A stretch of DNA of 8,681 bases, taken from Pseudomonadota bacterium. GTDB lineage: Bacteria > Pseudomonadota > Gammaproteobacteria > Pseudomonadales > Pseudohongiellaceae. Under the pieces are notes generated by a model. The model ran no database searches. It saw only the letters and a list, made by a program, of their open reading frames with translations, and was not told where the DNA came from. The position numbers and the translations under genes are program-made. The DNA lies in NCBI GenBank assembly GCA_022563075.1, contig JADFOC010000077.1:1-8681 (forward strand), written 5' to 3'. Positions 1 through 6,220 of this stretch are shown piece by piece (positions within the stretch are counted from its first letter, which is position 1; each line of letters begins with the position of its first letter).

Positions 1-455
1 ATCACCGCTTCCCGGTTGACGTCATTCGGTGTCGAATTGAATGTTGGCATCATGCCCGTCAACATTTCCTGCATCAGCGTTCGCGCCATCCGGGCATCAA
101 GCCAAAGGGTCGAACCGCGCGCAGAAAAATGCAAGCTCCCTAAATCCCTTACCGCTTTTTGCGAATCCCAAGGCGGAGGAACCGAAACTAAGGTGAGTTC
201 ATTCACTCCAAATACGTCGTTGAAGGCAAGCACGCGAAACTCAAGCGACTCCCCCGCCCGATGGAAGAACTGTACTTCACCGTATTGGGGAATTTTTTGC
301 ACCAGGCGGCATTCAAAAACCGAAGACTGAATCTCCCAGCCTGCTTCGTGTAGCGCGGCTTGATAGAGCAGGGGCTCTGAATTGGCTAGGCGACAGACTG
401 CCAAGAATGTCAGCGCAAACCAGCCTCGATAGAATAATCCCTTACTAATGGTCAT
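1..455 (-). CDS. motY: MotY-like flagellar motor protein, N-terminal part (3' end outside window)
   Basis: Reading the minus strand from ATG at 455 gives 151 residues without a stop up to the window edge. The start has a good ribosome site (AGGAAG, complement of 460-465). Residues 1-26 look like a signal peptide: basic start, hydrophobic FALTFLAV, and an A-N-S motif just before E27. The mature part has the MotY-type run YQAALHEAGWEIQSSVFECR, then an FFHRAGE stretch, PPPWDS, RDLG and MLTGMMPTFN, matching the N-terminal beta-rich domain of MotY as I recall it. In Vibrio and Pseudomonas MotY sits at the flagellar basal body and supports the stator units; the C-terminal OmpA-like peptidoglycan-binding domain would lie outside the window. 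It is divergent from pyrC, as in Pseudomonas. The family call rests on remembered motif similarity and on gene order. Confidence 0.82.
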   Translation of the reverse strand, partial: MTISKGLFYRGWFALTFLAVCRLANSEPLLYQAALHEAGWEIQSSVFECRLVQKIPQYGEVQFFHRAGESLEFRVLAFNDVFGVNELTLVSVPPPWDSQKAVRDLGSLHFSARGSTLWLDARMARTLMQEMLTGMMPTFNSTPNDVNREAV

Positions 456-497
456 AGAACTTCCTGTTCCATCCAATTTCATCCACAGTAATACACC

Positions 498-511
498 GGC
501 TTTTAAAAGCC
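498..511. repeat. 14-bp perfect palindrome in motY-pyrC intergenic region
   Basis: GGCTTTTAAAAGCC is a perfect inverted repeat lying between two divergent genes, a typical place for an operator. Its last two bases are shared with the left arm of the hairpin at 510-545, so in RNA the two folds would compete. No regulator is recognised from the sequence. Confidence 0.3.
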
Positions 512-552
512 AGGCTGTGATAATTTAAATCGGCAATACAGCTGGTTTTTTT
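510..552 (+). terminator. Terminator-like hairpin with U7 tract ahead of pyrC
   Basis: CCAGGCTGT (510-518) can pair with ACAGCTGG (538-545), eight pairs with one bulged G, around a 19-base AT-rich loop, followed directly by seven Ts (546-552). That is the layout of an intrinsic terminator on the plus strand. No plus-strand gene lies upstream in the window, because motY runs the other way. It could therefore act on a pyrC leader transcript started further upstream, or it may be chance. The long loop makes it weak. Confidence 0.3.
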
Positions 553-559
553 ATTCCGT

Positions 560-565
560 TACAAT
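560..565 (+). promoter_or_regulatory. Possible -10 element of pyrC
   Basis: TACAAT lies 30 bases before the pyrC start and matches five of six bases of the sigma70 -10 consensus. No good -35 hexamer is found 16-18 bases upstream, so this is tentative. If it is used, transcription would start near 572, downstream of the U-tract hairpin, giving a leader of about 25 bases. Confidence 0.25.
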
Positions 566-595
566 AGACGAATTTCTCATAAAAGCGTTGTACTA

Positions 596-1645
596 ATGAG
601 TTCTGATTATATAAGCCTCACCCAGCCAGACGATTGGCATTTGCATTTGCGCGATGAAGAGGCACTGACCACCACTGTTCCTCACAGCGCCAGGGCATTT
701 GCGCGCGCCATCGTCATGCCTAATCTCGAACCACCCGTCACCACCGTCGCCGCGGCGCTTGCCTATCGAGACCGAATTCTTGCGGCGGTACCAGCTGGTA
801 ATAATTTTCAGCCACTCATGACTTTATACCTTACTGACTCTCTCAAGGTCGAAGAAATAGAGAGGGCCAAATCAGCAGAACCCATCATAGCGGTGAAATA
901 TTATCCTGCCGGCGTGACCACTAATTCTGAAAATGGCGTCAGCCAGATAGAAAATGTGTACCCGGTGTTACAGCGGATGGAGGAACTCGAACTGCCTCTG
1001 CTGATACATGGCGAGGTAACTGACACTGACGTCGATATATTTGACCGCGAACAGCAATTTATCGAAACAGTGTTACGGCCATTATTGCAGCGTTTTCCAC
1101 AACTCAAGTTAGTGCTTGAACACATCACCACGAGCCATGCGGTTGATTTTGTATTGCAACAAGCGAACCGCGTGGCCGCCACCATTACCGTGCATCATCT
1201 GCTGTATAATCGTAACCATCTTTTAGCCGGAGGGGTCAGGCCTCATTTTTTCTGCCTGCCAGTGTTGAAACGAAGTTCCCATCAGCAAGCATTGATAAAA
1301 GCCGCCACCGGTGGCAATCCAAAATTTTTCCTTGGCACCGATTCGGCCCCGCATAGCCGACACAACAAAGAGAATGATTGTGGCTGTGCGGGCATTTACT
1401 CAGCCCCGAGTGCAATTGAGCTGTACGCTGAAGTCTTTGAGGCGCAAGGCGCCTTGGAGAAACTGGAAGGTTTCGCCAGTTTCTATGGCGCCGACTTCTA
1501 TGGGCTGCCACGCAACCAATCGCAACTGAAACTATCAAAATCAACTTGGCAGCCACCAAAGGATTTCCCCTTTGCAGAAGGCGTGGTCGTCCCGATTCGC
1601 GCCAATGAAACTGTAAATTGGCGTATCGTCGAGGATGCCGAATGA
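596..1645 (+). CDS. pyrC: Dihydroorotase, class II (E. coli PyrC type)
   Basis: Zinc enzyme that cyclises N-carbamoyl-aspartate to dihydroorotate, third step of de novo pyrimidine synthesis, cytoplasmic. The 349 residues match the usual length of the short class II family. Visible motifs: DDWHLHLRD with metal ligands H15 and H17; the lysine expected to be carboxylated, K101, in VKYYPAG; H138 in LLIHGE; H176 in EHITT; H199/H200 in TVHHL; and catalytic D249 in GTDSAPH. No key residue is missing. The start at 596 gives the family's N-terminus just before the HxH motif; no strong ribosome site is seen ahead of it. Its TGA overlaps the ATG of rnt (ATGA), so the two genes are probably co-transcribed and translationally coupled. 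Unrelated to the pyrB fragment at the far end of the window, which is foreign DNA. Confidence 0.97.
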   Translation: MSSDYISLTQPDDWHLHLRDEEALTTTVPHSARAFARAIVMPNLEPPVTTVAAALAYRDRILAAVPAGNNFQPLMTLYLTDSLKVEEIERAKSAEPIIAVKYYPAGVTTNSENGVSQIENVYPVLQRMEELELPLLIHGEVTDTDVDIFDREQQFIETVLRPLLQRFPQLKLVLEHITTSHAVDFVLQQANRVAATITVHHLLYNRNHLLAGGVRPHFFCLPVLKRSSHQQALIKAATGGNPKFFLGTDSAPHSRHNKENDCGCAGIYSAPSAIELYAEVFEAQGALEKLEGFASFYGADFYGLPRNQSQLKLSKSTWQPPKDFPFAEGVVVPIRANETVNWRIVEDAE

Positions 1646-2283
1646 GCGATTCAGATTCCACGGCGACCTCTATGCTGGCAAATCGATTTCGCACCTACAT
1701 GCCGGTTGTGGTTGATGTGGAGACCGGGGGTTTTAATGCCAACACCGATGCGATACTTGAGATTGCGGCAGTCATTCTCGCCATGGATGACAGCGGCCAA
1801 CTTGTTATCAATCAAACTTACTTCCATCGCATCATTCCTTTCGAAGGGGCCAACATCGAAGAAGCCGCATTAAGATTTACCGGCATCGATCCCTATCACC
1901 CTCTGCGCATCGCCCGAACTGAAAGGGATGTCTTCCAGGCCATGTTTAAACTGGTGCGGGACGTCATGAAAACCAACGGCTGCAAGCGAGCCATCTTGGT
2001 CGGGCACAACGCTCATTTCGATCATGGGTTTGTTAACGCCGCCAGTAAACGCCATAACTTAAAGCGCAATCCATTTCACCCGTTTTCCAGTTTTGATACC
2101 GCTACTCTGAGTGGGCTCGCTTACGGCCAAACAGTATTGTCCCGCGCCTGCGAGGTAGCGAAAATTGAATTTGACGAAAACCAGGCGCATTCGGCACGCT
2201 ACGATGCCGAAAAAACGGCAGAGCTGTTCTGTAAGATTGTTAATAAGTGGCAGCTACTCGGCGGCTGGCCGATTCAGCCCTGA
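1642..2283 (+). CDS. rnt: Ribonuclease T
   Basis: DEDDh-family 3'-5' exoribonuclease that trims tRNA 3' ends (the end-turnover CCA) and matures the 3' ends of 5S, 23S and other stable RNAs; it acts as a cytoplasmic homodimer. The protein of 213 residues is close to E. coli RNase T. Exo I: DVETGGF with D25 and E27. Exo [12 protein letters not shown] with D127. Exo III: H183 and D188 in [10 protein letters not shown]. Aromatic residues next to the active site (F31, F126) fit the base-stacking phenylalanines of the family. The start at 1642 is preferred over the in-frame ATG at 1618, because it overlaps the pyrC stop as ATGA and has GAGG at 1631-1634 upstream; the earlier start would lie deep inside pyrC. 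Confidence 0.95.
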   Translation: MSDSDSTATSMLANRFRTYMPVVVDVETGGFNANTDAILEIAAVILAMDDSGQLVINQTYFHRIIPFEGANIEEAALRFTGIDPYHPLRIARTERDVFQAMFKLVRDVMKTNGCKRAILVGHNAHFDHGFVNAASKRHNLKRNPFHPFSSFDTATLSGLAYGQTVLSRACEVAKIEFDENQAHSARYDAEKTAELFCKIVNKWQLLGGWPIQP

Positions 2284-2337
2284 AGTGGATTAGTCGATGG
2301 GTGGCTCTGCCCGCGGGCTACGGTGCATACGCGTCTT

Positions 2338-2366
2338 GTTGTCTTTCGAGCAAAGCAACTATTTAT
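2338..2366 (+). terminator. Hairpin between convergent rnt and grxD
   Basis: GTTG-T-CTTT (2338-2346) pairs with AAAGCAAC (2352-2359) as an eight-pair stem with one bulged T and a five-base loop, followed on the plus strand by the T-rich TATTTATT. It lies 54 bases after the rnt stop and touches the end of grxD. It is a plausible terminator for pyrC-rnt. The stem is AT-rich and the T tract is broken by As, so strength is doubtful. Confidence 0.4.
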
Positions 2367-2698
2367 TCGGCGCTCTGTTTCTCGGTGTCACCGGCGTTAT
2401 CAATCAACGTCTGCAGTTCACCTTTTTCATACATCTCGTTAATAATGTCACAACCACCTACCAGTTCCCCCTCGATATAAAGCTGAGGAAATGTTGGCCA
2501 GTTGGAAATTTTGGGTAGTGTCGCTCTAATCTCTGGATTGCTCAGAATATCTACGAAGGCGAATCGTTTGCCACATGCCATCAGCACCTGAGTGACCTGT
2601 GCCGAAAATCCGCATTGGGGTTGTTCCGGGCTGCCCTTCATATAGAGCAAAATGCTATTAGAATCTATTTGCTCTTTGATGGTTTCTTCGATGCTCAT
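2363..2698 (-). CDS. grxD: Monothiol CGFS glutaredoxin (Grx4/GrxD type)
   Basis: Small cytoplasmic protein of 111 residues that binds a [2Fe-2S] cluster as a glutathione-bridged dimer and passes clusters to Fe-S proteins, often together with BolA. Key features: the active site C29-G-F-S32 in PEQPQCGFS, the lysine K21 in the YMKGSP run before it, WPTFPQ (67-72) with the cis-proline that contacts glutathione, and GGCD (81-84). The C-terminal tail (TEKQSAE) is polar, as is common in this family. The start at 2698 gives the standard N-terminus MSIEETIKEQI; an upstream in-frame ATG at 2758 would add 20 residues unlike the family. AGGG lies about ten bases upstream of 2698. Convergent with rnt; in Pseudomonas genomes grxD also lies near rnt and pyrC. 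Confidence 0.96.
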   Translation of the reverse strand: MSIEETIKEQIDSNSILLYMKGSPEQPQCGFSAQVTQVLMACGKRFAFVDILSNPEIRATLPKISNWPTFPQLYIEGELVGGCDIINEMYEKGELQTLIDNAGDTEKQSAE

Positions 2699-2959
2699 GA
2701 TAAACTGCCCTAATTTGTTGCGAGAGTGCGCGCCTGGGTTTACCGGCGTTGAATGCAAGCAAGTTTACACCTACGATCCGGCTGTTGCCAATAAATTGCG
2801 CCATGCCCTTGATCGGACTAGATGGTGGTTATCGACGATTTTTCCATGGCAAACCAGCGTTCATGGGTTGCGTGGTTACCTGAGAGCGTCGGCCAGGGAG
2901 GGATTGAACTTCAGCATCTGCTCAAATCAAGTCGATTAAATTCCAACCCGGCGCTTTGA
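2699..2959. other. Gene-free spacer between hyuB-like gene and grxD
   Basis: These 261 bases separate the hyuB-like stop from the grxD start on the minus strand. No reading frame here resembles a known protein: a plus-strand frame through the spacer begins antisense inside grxD and has no recognisable motif. No terminator with a T tract was seen for the hyuB-like gene. The grxD promoter must lie here, but no convincing -35/-10 pair was identified. Confidence 0.5.
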
Positions 2960-4501
2960 TTACTCTGCAATCCCCCACCCTCCCCCTCCTGGGGTTTGGA
3001 TGATTAGTCGATCACCGGGCTTAACCGAGAGGCTGCATTTCCCGGGCAACTCTGCGCCGTTGAGCGAGTTGGTTCCGCGTGCCGCTTCTCCGCCACCTTG
3101 CAGTCCCCAGGGACTCAACTGCCTGCGTTCACACAGTAAACTCAGTTGCGCAGGTGCTAGAAATTCATACTCTCTGACGATGCCATCGCCACCACGATGC
3201 TTACCCTCACCACCGCTGCCGCGCCGGATAGCATACCGTCGGATCCGCAACGGATAGTGCATCTCCAAACTCTCCACCGGAGTATTCAGGGTGTTCGTCA
3301 TATGACTGTGCACAGCATCCAGCCCGGCATAATTTGGACCCCCACCCAGCCCTCCAGCCAGGGTTTCATAATAGTCCCAGCGATTGCCGGTCGCTGCATC
3401 GATATAACCCATGGCCACATTATTCATCGTACCCTGACTGGCGGCGGGTATGCGGTCTGGCAATGCCTGTGCTAGCGCACCAAACACCAGATCCACCAGT
3501 CGCGTGGAAGTCTCAACATTACCGGCCGCCACCGCGGCGGGGCGCTGCGCATTAACAATGGAACCGGGCAGGGTCTTTATCCGAATGCGTTTGAATAACC
3601 CGGCGCAAGCCGGCGCCTGGTCCGGCAGCAGACAGCGAAAACAGTAATAGGCCGCCGCCGCCACGACCGATTCAGGGCAATTAAGGTTACCTGGCACCTG
3701 GGGCGAACTGTCAGTGAGATCCAATTCGATCGAATCGGCTGCAATTGTCAGCCTCAAGCCTAGCTTTATGTTGCTTGACCCACGGCCGTCGTCATCCAGA
3801 TAGTCTTCGAATCTGTAGATTCCCGCCTGCAGCTGGCGGATCATACTTGCGGTGAGTCGATCTGCATAGTCGTTCAACTCCTGCATGCCCTGCTGGTAAT
3901 TCAGCATGCCCATCTTGCTTACCAGTTGCTGCAAGCGGGCCACACCAACCTGATTGGCGCCAGTTTGCGCTGCAAAATCACCGCTCAGTTCACCGTCGTG
4001 CACATCGGGTAAAAAGAGTGCTTCTGGCTGCAATTCACCCTTGCGTAGCAACCATGTCGGCGGGATGATGATGCCTTCTTCTTCGAGTCGAGAAGAGACC
4101 GGCATCGATCCCGGCGTGTCGCAGCCAATGTTCGCATGATGAGCTCGATTGGCGACAAAGCCGATTAAAGACTCTCCTGCCTCCGCATACACTGGAGCGA
4201 TGACGGTGACATCGGGTAAGTGAGTGCCGCCGAGGAAGGGATCATTCAGCACCAACATATCACCAGGATGCCAGTCTCTGTGTTTTACTATCGACCCCAT
4301 GGCGAACGCCATGCTGCCGAGATGTACCGGAATATGGGCTGCCTGCGCATACAATTCACCGCTTACACCAAACAAGGCACAGGAAAAATCCAGCCGGTCC
4401 TTGATGTTGGGCGAGAATGCGGCGCGCCTCAGCACCAGGCCCATTTCATCGCAGACCGCGGCTACCCGACTGGAGAACAGTTTTAGTTCAATTGGATTCA
4501 T
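2960..4501 (-). CDS. Hydantoinase B/oxoprolinase family protein (HyuB-like)
   Basis: A full-length member of the hydantoinase B/oxoprolinase family (the family that also includes N-methylhydantoinase B subunits, the C-terminal half of 5-oxoprolinase and acetone carboxylase subunits). The 513 residues carry family landmarks in order: DFSCALF (39-44), AHIPVHLGSM (55-64), LNDPFLGGTHLPD (85-97), NRAHHANIGCDTPGSMP (118-134) with potential metal ligands, EEGIIIPP, SGDFAAQ, NCPESVVAAA, AAGNVETS, and the glycine-rich end GGGGWG (505-510). These proteins normally act with an A subunit in ATP-dependent opening of cyclic amides such as hydantoins or oxoproline, but no hyuA gene is visible within the window. 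The substrate cannot be read from the sequence. The start is ATG at 4501; TTG at 4504 is one codon upstream and less likely. No strong ribosome site. Divergent from argF. Confidence 0.93.
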   Translation of the reverse strand: MNPIELKLFSSRVAAVCDEMGLVLRRAAFSPNIKDRLDFSCALFGVSGELYAQAAHIPVHLGSMAFAMGSIVKHRDWHPGDMLVLNDPFLGGTHLPDVTVIAPVYAEAGESLIGFVANRAHHANIGCDTPGSMPVSSRLEEEGIIIPPTWLLRKGELQPEALFLPDVHDGELSGDFAAQTGANQVGVARLQQLVSKMGMLNYQQGMQELNDYADRLTASMIRQLQAGIYRFEDYLDDDGRGSSNIKLGLRLTIAADSIELDLTDSSPQVPGNLNCPESVVAAAAYYCFRCLLPDQAPACAGLFKRIRIKTLPGSIVNAQRPAAVAAGNVETSTRLVDLVFGALAQALPDRIPAASQGTMNNVAMGYIDAATGNRWDYYETLAGGLGGGPNYAGLDAVHSHMTNTLNTPVESLEMHYPLRIRRYAIRRGSGGEGKHRGGDGIVREYEFLAPAQLSLLCERRQLSPWGLQGGGEAARGTNSLNGAELPGKCSLSVKPGDRLIIQTPGGGGWGIAE

Positions 4502-4540
4502 CAAGCAGGCAAGCCTAGCGGATGGCCACTACAAAGACAA

Positions 4541-4569
4541 TTGCCCCTTACTGCAGAAGTGGCTAAAAT
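4541..4569 (+). promoter_or_regulatory. Sigma70-like promoter of argF
   Basis: TTGCCC (4541-4546) and TAAAAT (4564-4569) are separated by exactly 17 bases, four of six and five of six matches to the -35 and -10 consensus. Transcription would begin near 4576, giving a leader of about 60 bases before the argF ATG. The element lies in the space between divergent hyuB-like and argF. No ArgR box (TGAAT...ATTCA pattern) was recognised around it. Confidence 0.55.
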
Positions 4570-4583
4570 GACGCCCTTCTACG

Positions 4584-4605
4584 GGTGGCGCGAGCTGCCT
4601 TTTTT
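4584..4605 (+). terminator. Terminator-like hairpin in argF leader
   Basis: GGTGGC (4584-4589) and GCTGCC (4594-4599) form a six-pair stem (two G-U pairs in RNA) closed by a GCGA loop, a stable GNRA tetraloop, and followed immediately by six Ts (4600-4605). It sits between the probable promoter and the argF start, with no plus-strand gene upstream that would need a terminator. It may act as an attenuator, or may be a chance fold; the leader ahead of it, about 10 bases, is too short for a coding leader peptide. Confidence 0.4.
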
Positions 4606-4635
4606 GTTTGCAGCACAGCGGTGACAAATTACGCC

Positions 4636-5532
4636 ATGGGTACCAAGCATTTTCTTACCTTACTCGATCTGAGCAACGCTGACTTGTTAGCGATTGTGCA
4701 ACGGGCTATGCAGCTCAAGCGTCAACCGGAGCAGGCACGGGGCCTGCCACAAAAGACCCTGGGGCTTATTTTCGAGAAATCGTCCACCCGGACTCGCGTA
4801 GCCTTTGAAGTTGCCATGACCCAACTTGGTGGCACGGCCTTGTTTTTGACGGCGGCTGACTCACAACTCGGTCGCGGTGAACCGATCGAAGACACCGCCC
4901 GCGTGCTGTCGCGTATGGTCGATTGTATCGCCATACGGACCTTTGAGCATGCCAAGCTAGAGCGCTTTGCCGAATACTCTACGGTGCCGGTTATCAATGC
5001 CCTCAGTGATGATTTCCACCCCTGCCAACTGCTGGCTGATATGCAGACGTTCATGGAACATCGAGGTGCTATAACTGGCAAGAGTGTCGCCTGGATTGGC
5101 GATGGTAATAATATGTGTCAGTCCTATATTAATGCGGCTGTCGCCTTCGATTTCGAACTTAGAATCGCCTGTCCACCGGGCTACGAGCCGAGTGCAGAAT
5201 TGATTGAAAAGCACGGCGACCGCGTCACCCTGATGAGCAGTCCGGCAACGGCCGTTGCCAATGTGGACCTGGTAGTAACGGATGTGTGGGCTTCAATGGG
5301 CCAGGAAGCAGAACAAGCCAAACGCCGCGCCAGCTTCGCCGACTACCAGGTCAACTCGTCGCTGATGGAGCTTGCCAACAGCCGTGCGCTGTTCATGCAT
5401 TGTCTTCCGGCCCATCGCGGTGAGGAAGTGAGCGCCGAGATAGTTGATGCCAAGGACAGTGTTGTTTGGGATGAAGCCGAGAATCGCCTGCATTCGCAGA
5501 AAGCCCTGTTGGAATACCTGGTTTCCCGTTAG
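4636..5532 (+). CDS. argF: Ornithine carbamoyltransferase, anabolic
   Basis: Transfers the carbamoyl group from carbamoyl phosphate to ornithine, giving citrulline for arginine synthesis; cytoplasmic, normally a trimer. From ATG at 4636 the protein has 298 residues. The carbamoyl phosphate site is complete: STRTR (50-54), R101-T-F, and HPCQ (128-131). The ornithine part has D217-V-W-A-S-M-G (217-222) and H255-C-L-P with the catalytic cysteine C256, and the ENR motif at 282-284 is present. This start gives the usual [13 protein letters not shown]-terminus. The in-frame GTG at 4585 would place the start inside the leader hairpin and add 17 residues unlike the family. The ribosome site is weak (GGTGA 11 bases upstream). 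It has its own promoter and terminator, so it appears monocistronic. Confidence 0.96.
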   Translation: MGTKHFLTLLDLSNADLLAIVQRAMQLKRQPEQARGLPQKTLGLIFEKSSTRTRVAFEVAMTQLGGTALFLTAADSQLGRGEPIEDTARVLSRMVDCIAIRTFEHAKLERFAEYSTVPVINALSDDFHPCQLLADMQTFMEHRGAITGKSVAWIGDGNNMCQSYINAAVAFDFELRIACPPGYEPSAELIEKHGDRVTLMSSPATAVANVDLVVTDVWASMGQEAEQAKRRASFADYQVNSSLMELANSRALFMHCLPAHRGEEVSAEIVDAKDSVVWDEAENRLHSQKALLEYLVSR

Positions 5533-5586
5533 TTTCAGGATAAAATCGCTTTCCGGCTAGATACTACATGTTGTGTTTCATAAAAT

Positions 5587-5619
5587 CGCCATTTTCGCCG
5601 GTTAATGGACGCTATTTTT
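5587..5619 (+). terminator. Probable intrinsic terminator of argF
   Basis: CGCCATT (5587-5593) pairs with AATGG-A-CG (5604-5611) as a seven-pair stem with one bulged A and a ten-base loop, followed by CTATTTTT. It lies 54 bases after the argF stop. Just upstream TAAAATCGC occurs twice, at 5541 and 5581, exactly 40 bases apart. Confidence 0.5.
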
Positions 5620-5707
5620 GCTCAAATTTGGCTGTCTTAAGGGGAAGATTCTGCACAACTCGATGCAACTCGGCACAGATCTTAATTTTCCCTGTAACCG
5701 CAACAAT

Positions 5708-5738
5708 TTATTCACAATTTACCCACAATTAGTCCACA
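5708..5738 (+). promoter_or_regulatory. Three DnaA-box-like elements in 11-bp phase
   Basis: TTATTCACA (5708-5716) is a full match to the DnaA box TTWTNCACA. TTACCCACA (5719-5727) has one mismatch and TAGTCCACA (5730-5738) two. The three begin exactly 11 bases apart, so they would sit on one face of the helix. DnaA is known to act at the nrdAB promoter of E. coli, which makes a role in nrdA control reasonable. The cluster lies about 480 bases before the nrdA start. Confidence 0.5.
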
Positions 5739-6018
5739 TAGAAATAGCTTGCATTCGGCCAAAAACCGCATTATCTTGTGTTAGTGATTTATAGCTTGTC
5801 TATATGTTGTATTGTTGAGCTTAATTCAAGGGCTAATTTCTTACTGATTAACGCATAAAAATTATTGATAAATCGGGCGGTTAGAAATGCCGCCATCGCC
5901 AATAATAAGAAAAGCACTTGAAAAAATGGGTAAATCAGCCCGTTTTTAGGGATTGTTTTTGGAGAATCCGTGCGTTCTCGGACCGCCGCGAAAAAACAAT
6001 TAAAGTCCTGCCGTAAAA

Positions 6019-6034
6019 ACACAATATATAGTAT
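6019..6034 (+). promoter_or_regulatory. NrdR box upstream of nrdA
   Basis: ACACAATATATAGTAT matches 15 of 16 positions of the NrdR box consensus acaCwAtATaTwGtgt. NrdR is the ATP-cone repressor of ribonucleotide reductase genes. The box overlaps possible -10 sequences (TATAGT, TATATA), a position suited to repression. NrdR boxes normally come in pairs about three helical turns apart. I see no second good box at that spacing; the next best candidate, at 5797-5812, matches about 11 of 16 and lies 222 bases upstream. Confidence 0.7.
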
Positions 6035-6210
6035 ATGGCTTAAATGCTGCCTGGCTGCCAGAAGCGAGTTAAATTTCGCAACTGAATCAGGCCGGAGGGA
6101 GTTATCTCGCTGTAAAAACACGAAAAAACAGCCCAATCATCCCTATCGACAGCGTAACAGCCTGTTTAAAACAATAACTAATAGCAACACAGTGACGTGA
6201 ATACCACCCT

Positions 6211-6214
6211 GGAG
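6211..6214 (+). promoter_or_regulatory. Ribosome binding site that fixes the nrdA start
   Basis: GGAG followed by six bases and ATG at 6221 is the best placed ribosome site here. It favours the ATG at 6221 over the in-frame GTG at 6197, which has no such site. Confidence 0.7.
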
Positions 6215-6220
6215 CACACA

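Larger units (their letters stand above)
5533..6220. other. Long AT-rich intergenic region, argF to nrdA
   Basis: Nearly 690 bases with no convincing gene. Reading frames on both strands here (for example 5789-6136 minus and 5970-6200 plus) are low-complexity, lack recognisable motifs, and would cross the nrd control elements. It holds the argF terminator, a cluster of DnaA-box-like repeats (5708-5738), an NrdR box (6019-6034), and A-rich direct repeats: GTAAAAACAC at 6013 and 6112, and CGAAAAAACA at 5989 and 6121. A short inverted repeat, GAGAA/TTCTC, is at 5962-5979 and a GGCGG/CCGCC pair at 5876-5894; neither has a T tract. The size and content suit a heavily regulated ribonucleotide reductase promoter. 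Confidence 0.6.

Noticed and set aside
16..330. Plus-strand 104-residue frame
   Set aside because: It is antisense to motY, whose minus-strand translation has a signal peptide and family motifs.
480..488. Isolated DnaA-like box TCATCCACA between motY and pyrC
   Set aside because: One mismatch, single copy, no reason for DnaA control of these genes; chance occurrence is likely.
1236..1694. Minus-strand 152-residue frame inside pyrC
   Set aside because: Shadow of pyrC; all conserved pyrC motifs lie on the plus strand.
2309..2318. GCCCGCGGGC palindrome after rnt as a terminator
   Set aside because: Self-complementary without room for a loop and not followed by Ts; the hairpin at 2338 fits better.
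2652..2939. Plus-strand 95-residue frame between grxD and the hyuB-like gene
   Set aside because: Begins antisense in grxD, no ribosome site and no recognisable family.
5876..5894. GGCGG/CCGCC inverted repeat as a terminator
   Set aside because: Only five pairs with a nine-base loop and no T tract after it.
5789..6136. Minus-strand 115-residue hydrophobic frame
   Set aside because: No known motif and AT-biased composition, no ribosome site noted, and it runs across the NrdR box and nrdA promoter region.
5970..6200. Plus-strand 76-residue frame ahead of nrdA
   Set aside because: Lys/Ser/Asn-rich low-complexity product typical of noncoding AT-rich DNA, overlapping the NrdR box.
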